DNA from: JANMJD01 sp963828405 | Lineage (GTDB): Bacteria; Actinomycetota; Acidimicrobiia; Acidimicrobiales; Ilumatobacteraceae | Direction of reading: 5' to 3' | Assembly (NCBI GenBank): GCA_963828405.1 | Contig: CAWHEG010000031.1 | Location: 1,860,001 to 1,924,000, forward strand | Length of the DNA stretch: 64,000 nucleotides | In this document: positions 60,104 to 64,000 of the stretch, piece by piece | How the letters are laid out: each line of letters starts with the position of its first letter | Numbering within the stretch: the first letter of the stretch is position 1 | Translations under genes and position numbers: made by a program | Notes under the pieces: generated by a model | What the model was told of the DNA's origin: nothing | The model's input: only the letters and a program-made list of their open reading frames with translations | Database searches by the model: none

Positions 60104-61087
60104 TCACCGGCCTCCTTCTGTTCGCTGCTGCTGGCGTCGGATCATCCGGTCGAGCGCCCTGGTGAACGGGATGGTCACCAGTAGGAAGAGGAGGGCGGAC
60201 ATCGAGTACGCGGCCAGCGTTCCCTTGGCGTTGTTGATGAACCGTGCCCGGTTGAGGATCTCGAGCATGCCGAGCACCCCGATGAGTGCCGTGTCCTTCT
60301 GCAGGCCGATGAAGTCGTTGAGCAACGGCGGGATGCTGCGACGGACGGCTTGTGGCACCACCACGTATCGGAGCGTCTGGGTGAAGCTCAGCCCCAGCGA
60401 CCGCGCCGCCGCCGTCTGGCTCCAGTGCACCGACTCGATGCCGGCCCGGTACACCTCCGAGACATAGGCGCCATAGGTGAGGCTGAGGGCGATGATCGCG
60501 TAGTTCGGGTCGGACAGGTTTCCGACGATGGGCACGTTCGCCTGTGCGAACCCGAGGCCGACGATGTAGATCACGAGGATCGAGGGGATGCCGCGGAAGA
60601 CGTCGACGTACACCGTGGCCAGGAAGCGGACGGGACGGCATGCGTTGCCCGGCAGCAGGCGCATCACGGCCACCACGAGAGCCCACACCAGCACCACGCA
60701 CTCGGCAAGCAGGAAAACCCTGACGTTGATCGCGAAACCCTTGAGGATTGATCTCCATGACGGCCAGCTGGTCAGCACGTCGGCGTTGAAGAACACCTTG
60801 CGCACGCTGCCGCCGTTGGTCAGCAGCAGCCAGATCAGGAATCCGAGCACGTACACGGTGAGACCGGCACCGACCGCGTACCACGCCCAATCCCGTGCCT
60901 TCTCGCCCTGATAGCGGGCGTCCTCGATCCTCGACCGCCGGGCGAGCCGTCCTGCGCGCACCGAGTGGACGACGGCCGGTATCCCGGCTGGGGGGAACAG
61001 CAGCGCGGCGACTGCTGGGCCTCGGTAGGTCAACACCCGCCCCACCCGTCCGTCGGAGGGTGGGACGGAGGCCGTGGGAGCGTTCAC
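60104..61087 (-). CDS. polar amino acid ABC transporter permease with N-terminal CD225/dispanin-like domain
   Basis: 327 residues. Residues about 95-320 are a HisMQ-type permease: helix VFLLAECVVLVWALVVAVMR, DVFRGIPSILVIYIVGLGFA, and the EAA loop AARSLGLSFTQTLRYVVVPQ. Residues about 20-90 are extra: GPAVAALLFPPAGIPAVVHS, then RAGRLARRSRIEDARYQGEK and ARDWAWYAVGAGLTVYVLG. The two hydrophobic segments flanking a basic loop with ..DA...GEKAR.W match the CD225/dispanin (IFITM-like) pattern. That domain is normally a separate small membrane protein, so the fusion is unusual. GTG start, 4 bases after the binding-protein stop. Confidence 0.85.
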   Translation of the reverse strand: MNAPTASVPPSDGRVGRVLTYRGPAVAALLFPPAGIPAVVHSVRAGRLARRSRIEDARYQGEKARDWAWYAVGAGLTVYVLGFLIWLLLTNGGSVRKVFFNADVLTSWPSWRSILKGFAINVRVFLLAECVVLVWALVVAVMRLLPGNACRPVRFLATVYVDVFRGIPSILVIYIVGLGFAQANVPIVGNLSDPNYAIIALSLTYGAYVSEVYRAGIESVHWSQTAAARSLGLSFTQTLRYVVVPQAVRRSIPPLLNDFIGLQKDTALIGVLGMLEILNRARFINNAKGTLAAYSMSALLFLLVTIPFTRALDRMIRRQQQRTEGGR

Positions 61088-61091
61088 CCGC

Positions 61092-61964
61092 TCAGGCGGG
61101 GACGTCGACGACGGGGACCGACGACGGATCCCCGCCCAGGTACTTGGCGATGAGCCCGTTCACGGTGCCGTCGTCGATGAGACCTTTCAGGATCGGGTCG
61201 AAGATGGCCTTCTTGCCGTTGCCCTTGCCGAAGATCGCGCCGTACTCCTCACCGGTGCTGAACTGGGCGACCACCTCGAGCTTGCCACCCGATTGCGCGG
61301 CCTGACCGAGGTTGATCGGGGTGTCGATCAGCACACCGTCGACCTGGCCGGCGCTGAGCGCGGCGTAGGCCGAGGCCAGGTCGGGGAACGACTTGACGTC
61401 GTCGAGTTCCCAGCCCGGCACCTCACCGGATGTGATGTAGTACTCGGCGGTCGTCGATGCCTGCACGCCGACCGTGAGCCCCTTCACGTCGTCCCAGCTG
61501 GCCACCTTGGTGCCTGCCTGCACCAGCAGTCCCTGGTCGCTCTTGAAGTAGCCGACCGAGAAGTCGACCACCTTGGCACGGTCAGGCGTGATGGTGACCT
61601 GCGACAGGACGATGTCGTAGCTGGTCGGATCGATCTGGCCGGCGACGATGGCGTCGAAACCCTCGTTGCGGAACTCCATCTTCAGTCCGCAGGTCTCGGC
61701 GAGCTTCGTGGCCAGATCGAACTCGATGCCGCTTTCGATCGCATCGGGATCCACCTCGGCCGCCGTGGTGCCCCAGAAGTTCGGTCCGGGCAGGCTGGTG
61801 ACGACGCTCAGCACGCCCGCCTTCGCCGGCTTGCAGTCGGTCGTGGAGGACGCCGCCGTACCCGCCGGCGACGGGGTGGTGGTTGCCGTCCCCCCATCGC
61901 TGCCGCATGCCGGGAGGGCCAGACCGGTGGCCAGCAGTCCGACGACGAGTTTGCTCAGTTTCAT
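61092..61964 (-). CDS. amino acid ABC transporter substrate-binding lipoprotein
   Basis: 290 residues. MKLSKLVVGLLATGLALPAC is a lipoprotein signal with Cys20, followed by a Thr/Ser/Pro linker. The mature family 3 binding domain has ESGIEFDLATKLAETCGLKM, SQVTITPDRAKVVDFSVGYF, GLTVGVQASTTAEYYI and YGAIFGKGNGKKAIFDPILK. It delivers polar amino acids (Glu/Gln/Asp-type) to the permease-ATPase complex encoded next. An inverted repeat 21 bases upstream of the start could be its operator. Confidence 0.93.
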   Translation of the reverse strand: MKLSKLVVGLLATGLALPACGSDGGTATTTPSPAGTAASSTTDCKPAKAGVLSVVTSLPGPNFWGTTAAEVDPDAIESGIEFDLATKLAETCGLKMEFRNEGFDAIVAGQIDPTSYDIVLSQVTITPDRAKVVDFSVGYFKSDQGLLVQAGTKVASWDDVKGLTVGVQASTTAEYYITSGEVPGWELDDVKSFPDLASAYAALSAGQVDGVLIDTPINLGQAAQSGGKLEVVAQFSTGEEYGAIFGKGNGKKAIFDPILKGLIDDGTVNGLIAKYLGGDPSSVPVVDVPA

Positions 61965-61985
61965 GGGTCTCTCCGACTGGCTAAT

Positions 61986-62000
61986 GCGACGGATCGTCGC
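61986..62000. promoter_or_regulatory. short palindrome upstream of the amino acid transport operon
   Basis: GCGACG/CGTCGC arms around GAT form a perfect 15-base inverted repeat in the leader of the binding-protein gene. It could be an operator or a small hairpin. The remaining sequence up to the tRNA (about 200 bases) shows nothing else clear. Confidence 0.3.
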
Positions 62001-62206
62001 GTGAGGAGTGGTTGGGCGTCGGCCCCGACCGTTGCGGGCGGGTCGACCGCCACTCAGGTTACCGATCCGCCACGCCGACGAATTCGATGGGGAGGACCGC
62101 GGGATCGACCTGACCGGGGAGCACGCAGGACACGAACCTTCGCAGGGGATCGAGGCGGGTCGGCCACGCACATCGGCGGCGTCCGGCTGGAACATGCCGT
62201 CTGCCG

Positions 62207-62282
62207 TGGAGCCCAGAGTGGGAATCGAACCCACGACCTGCTCATTACGAGTGAGCTGCTCTACCGACTGAGCCATCTGGGC
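62207..62282 (-). tRNA. tRNA-Thr (anticodon CGT)
   Basis: The minus strand folds as a 76-base tRNA including an encoded CCA. The acceptor stem GCCCAGA pairs with TCTGGGC, the D arm is GCTC..GAGC, and the anticodon arm is GCTCA-CTCGTAA-TGAGC with anticodon CGT. The T arm is GTGGG-TTCGATT-CCCAC and the discriminator is T. Anticodon CGT reads ACG (Thr). It lies in the gap between the amino-acid transporter operon and the superoxide dismutase gene. Confidence 0.96.
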
Positions 62283-62365
62283 GGCTGCACGAGTCTAGCC
62301 AGGCGACCGCCGGTCGGGCACGTCGGATGCGCCGCCTACATTGGGAGCGAGCCAAGGAGTCTGCG

Positions 62366-62980
62366 ATGCCCTACACCCTGCCCGATCTGGCCTACGACCC
62401 CGGTGCCCTCGAGCCCCATCTCGACGCCAGGATCGTCGAACTCCACCACGGCAAGCACCACGCCGCCTACGTCGCCGCCGCCAATGCCACTCTCGACAAG
62501 CTCGCCGACGCCCGGGCGAACGATCGCTGGGACGCCATCGTCGGGTTGGAGAAGAGCCTGGCCTTCAACCTCGGCGGCCACGTCCTGCACAGCATGTACT
62601 GGACCAACCTGTCACCGCACGGCGGTGGCGAGCCCGGTGGAGCGATCGCTGAGGCGATCGGCATCTCGTTCGGCTCGTTCGCCGGGTTCAAGGCGCAGTT
62701 CACCCAGGCGGCCGTCACCGCCCAGGGCTCGGGTTGGGGACTGCTCACCTACGAGCCGCTCGGGGGCCGCCTGATCGTCGAACAACTCGAGGTCCATCAC
62801 GAGTCGACGGTGCTCGGCGGGGTGCCAATCCTGGCCATCGACGTCTGGGAGCACGCCTACTACCTGCAGTACGAGAATCGCCGGGCCGACTACGTCGCCG
62901 CCATCTGGAACCTCGTCGACTGGTCGGATGTCACCGCCCGCTGGACGGTGGCGACATCGGGGGCACGGCTCAGCCCGTAG
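62366..62980 (+). CDS. superoxide dismutase (Fe/Mn family)
   Basis: 204 residues. MPYTLPDLAYDPGALEPHLD and HHGKHHAAYV give the first metal His and the substrate-gate Tyr/His region. Then come LGGHVLHSMYWTNLSP (second His), SGWGLLTYEPLGGRLIV and the signature DVWEHAYYLQYENRRADYV with Asp and His ligands. It converts superoxide to peroxide and oxygen in the cytosol. Metal preference cannot be decided with confidence from sequence. AAGGAG lies upstream of the ATG. A hairpin begins at its stop codon. Confidence 0.95.
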   Translation: MPYTLPDLAYDPGALEPHLDARIVELHHGKHHAAYVAAANATLDKLADARANDRWDAIVGLEKSLAFNLGGHVLHSMYWTNLSPHGGGEPGGAIAEAIGISFGSFAGFKAQFTQAAVTAQGSGWGLLTYEPLGGRLIVEQLEVHHESTVLGGVPILAIDVWEHAYYLQYENRRADYVAAIWNLVDWSDVTARWTVATSGARLSP

Positions 62981-63000
62981 CGCAACGGTCGTCATTGCGC
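62980..63000 (+). terminator. hairpin at the superoxide dismutase stop
   Basis: GCGCAA (62980-62985) pairs with TTGCGC (62995-63000) across a 9-base loop, starting at the last base of the SOD stop codon. No U-tract. Confidence 0.5.
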
Positions 63001-63057
63001 TCGGCCCGGTCGCTGCGGGTGTGGCCGTTGCGGGCGTGGGCGTGGCACGCTGCGGGC

Positions 63058-63315
63058 ATGCGCCGCTCGATCGATGACTACCCCTTCGCCCCCGAGGACC
63101 TTCCGCCGGGGGCCGAGGATGCCGCACGGCTGTCCTGGGCGGTGGCGATCAGCGACGACTACGACGACGCCGGACCACGGGTCGTGCTGACCGTCGAGGA
63201 GTTCGGCCGTCCCGGTACCGGCCTGGCCGCCCACCTCGGTCCCGTGCACGCCCGGCGGCTGCGCACGGCCCTGCGTGACGCGCTGCGCGAGATCGGCGAG
63301 GACCCCGGCGCCTGA
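63058..63315 (+). CDS. small hypothetical protein
   Basis: An 85-residue acidic protein starting MRRSIDDYPFAPEDLPPG. It has a strand-rich middle (AVAISDDYDDAGPRVVLTVEEFG) and a C-terminal helix ending VHARRLRTALRDALREIGED. No known motif, signal peptide or membrane segment. It lies between SOD and the nitrite/sulfite reductase, 78 bases before the latter's GTG. Coding is supported by the third-position G/C bias; function unknown. Confidence 0.6.
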   Translation: MRRSIDDYPFAPEDLPPGAEDAARLSWAVAISDDYDDAGPRVVLTVEEFGRPGTGLAAHLGPVHARRLRTALRDALREIGEDPGA

Positions 63316-63393
63316 CCGGCCGTTTCATTGGCCGAAGTCGGTGAAAGACGGTAAAGTTGATCGGAGTAGTCGGATTTAGCCGAGGAGGCCACC

Positions 63394-64000
63394 GTGGCGA
63401 TCACCCCGATCATCCCCGCTCCACGCGACCTCGATGCCGAGCAGCAGCGCGACATCGAACGCTTCGAGCGGGCCATCGAGCAGTACCTCGCCGGTGAGAT
63501 CGACGAGGACGTGTTCCGCGTGATGCGCCTCAACAACGGCATCTACGGCCAGCGTCAGGGCGGGACCAACCAGATGGTCCGGATCAAGCTGCCGGCCGGC
63601 ACGATCACCCCCGAGCAGCTCGACATGATGGGCCACCTCGCCGAGACCTACTCACGGGGCTGGGGACACATCACCACCCGCCAGAACGTCCAGGTCCACT
63701 ACGTCGAGCTGACCCGGGTGCCCGAGGTGATGCGCCACCTCGCCGCCGTCGGCCTGACCAGCCGGGAGGCGTGCGGCGACACGGTCCGCAATGTGATGGC
63801 CTGTCACCTGGCCGGCGCCTGCCCGCACGAGCACCTCGACGTGACCCCCTGGGCCGAGGCGACCTTCCGCCACTTCGTGCGCAACCCGCTCGGTCAGCGG
63901 TTGCCCCGCAAGTTCAAGGTCAACTTCTCGGGCTGTGCCACCGACTGCGGCCAGGCGATGTTCAACGACGTCGGGGTGATCGCCACGACCCGCACGCTCG
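63394..64000 (+). CDS. nitrite/sulfite reductase (5' part; continues beyond window)
   Basis: The first 202 codons of a siroheme/[4Fe-4S] reductase. The ferredoxin-like half domain is visible (FRVMRLNNGIYGQRQGGTN, MVRIKLPAGTITPEQL), then GWGHITTRQNVQVHYVEL, a conserved siroheme-binding segment, and RNVMACHLAGACPHE. The last part, KVNFSGCATDCGQAMFNDVG, resembles the second half-domain surface. It reduces sulfite to sulfide or nitrite to ammonia; the choice cannot be made from this part. The GTG start is fixed by GAGGAGG at 63382-63388. Possibly linked to sulfur assimilation with the TSUP/Rrf2 genes elsewhere in the window. Confidence 0.9.
   Translation, partial: MAITPIIPAPRDLDAEQQRDIERFERAIEQYLAGEIDEDVFRVMRLNNGIYGQRQGGTNQMVRIKLPAGTITPEQLDMMGHLAETYSRGWGHITTRQNVQVHYVELTRVPEVMRHLAAVGLTSREACGDTVRNVMACHLAGACPHEHLDVTPWAEATFRHFVRNPLGQRLPRKFKVNFSGCATDCGQAMFNDVGVIATTRTL

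Noticed and set aside
63316..63393. A second copy of the TSUP palindrome before the nitrite/sulfite reductase
   Set aside because: The AATAC/GTATT arms are absent there; only a repeated AGTCGG is seen, which is too short to call a site.
28..63987. Insertion sequences, prophage genes, integrases or att sites
   Set aside because: I looked for transposase, integrase and phage structural motifs and for flanking direct repeats, and saw none. The tRNA-Thr has no adjacent integrase.

Overview
High-GC DNA from an actinomycete-like bacterium. The evidence is very strong G/C at third codon positions, many GTG starts, frequent 1-4 base stop/start overlaps, three F420-type luciferase-like oxidoreductases, a mycothiol-type PIG-L deacetylase, an alpha-methylacyl-CoA racemase, a wax ester synthase/diacylglycerol acyltransferase and a DosR-like dormancy gene set. 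The gene content would fit Acidimicrobiia (Ilumatobacter-like), but that placement is inference only.

Layout. 1-7.0 kb (minus): a peptide-type ABC importer (binding lipoprotein, permease, and a permease fused to its ATPase), then a racemase, a PIG-L deacetylase and a cut-off histidine phosphatase. 7.2-11.6 kb (plus): LLM oxidoreductase, galactokinase and a DUF952 protein in tightly coupled frames, then recG. 11.7-14.4 kb: an acyl-CoA dehydrogenase remnant and two alkylation-repair genes (Ada-AlkA fusion, ogt). 14.4-22.9 kb: beta-propeller-like protein, UDP-glucuronate decarboxylase, a D-2-hydroxyacid dehydrogenase broken by one base, an HpcH aldolase, an FAH-family hydrolase, and an indolepyruvate ferredoxin oxidoreductase broken in two places. 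22.9-29.5 kb: small Cys-rich protein, lytic transglycosylase, LLM oxidoreductase, TSUP exporter with a palindromic operator next to an Rrf2 regulator, HisC-like aminotransferase, serine hydrolase. 29.6-33.8 kb: a coupled DUF2182-DUF1326-DmdA-like-MFS operon (minus), facing a small XRE regulator across a perfect palindrome. 33.9-36.1 kb: amidase and a class I glutamine amidotransferase.

36.1-44.7 kb is a dormancy/stress block: baeRF-type protein, BON-DUF2267 protein, PEP synthase, double UspA protein, WS/DGAT and fatty-acyl-CoA ligase. A motif shared at 15 of 17 positions lies upstream of two of its units and resembles DosR boxes. 45.0-48.4 kb is a MacB/FtsX-type exporter. 48.5-51.1 kb holds an LLM oxidoreductase, an alpha/beta hydrolase with a repeat-expanded tail, and an unknown protein.

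51.0-59.3 kb is the most unusual part. A 1717-residue protein combines a degenerate alpha/beta-hydrolase domain, a CHAT caspase-like protease, helical repeats and a ComEC-type metallo-beta-lactamase domain. It is in an operon with a secreted/membrane protein ending in a cytosolic Rossmann-like (TIR/SLOG-like) domain, and it is divergent from a SLOG-like nucleotide-binding protein. I read this as a candidate biological-conflict or signalling system. 59.4-62.0 kb is a polar amino acid ABC importer whose permease carries an N-terminal CD225/dispanin-like domain. The window ends with tRNA-Thr(CGT), superoxide dismutase, a small hypothetical protein and the start of a nitrite/sulfite reductase.

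Three genes need single-base corrections in short homopolymers and a fourth changes frame inside repeats. This may be assembly error rather than decay.
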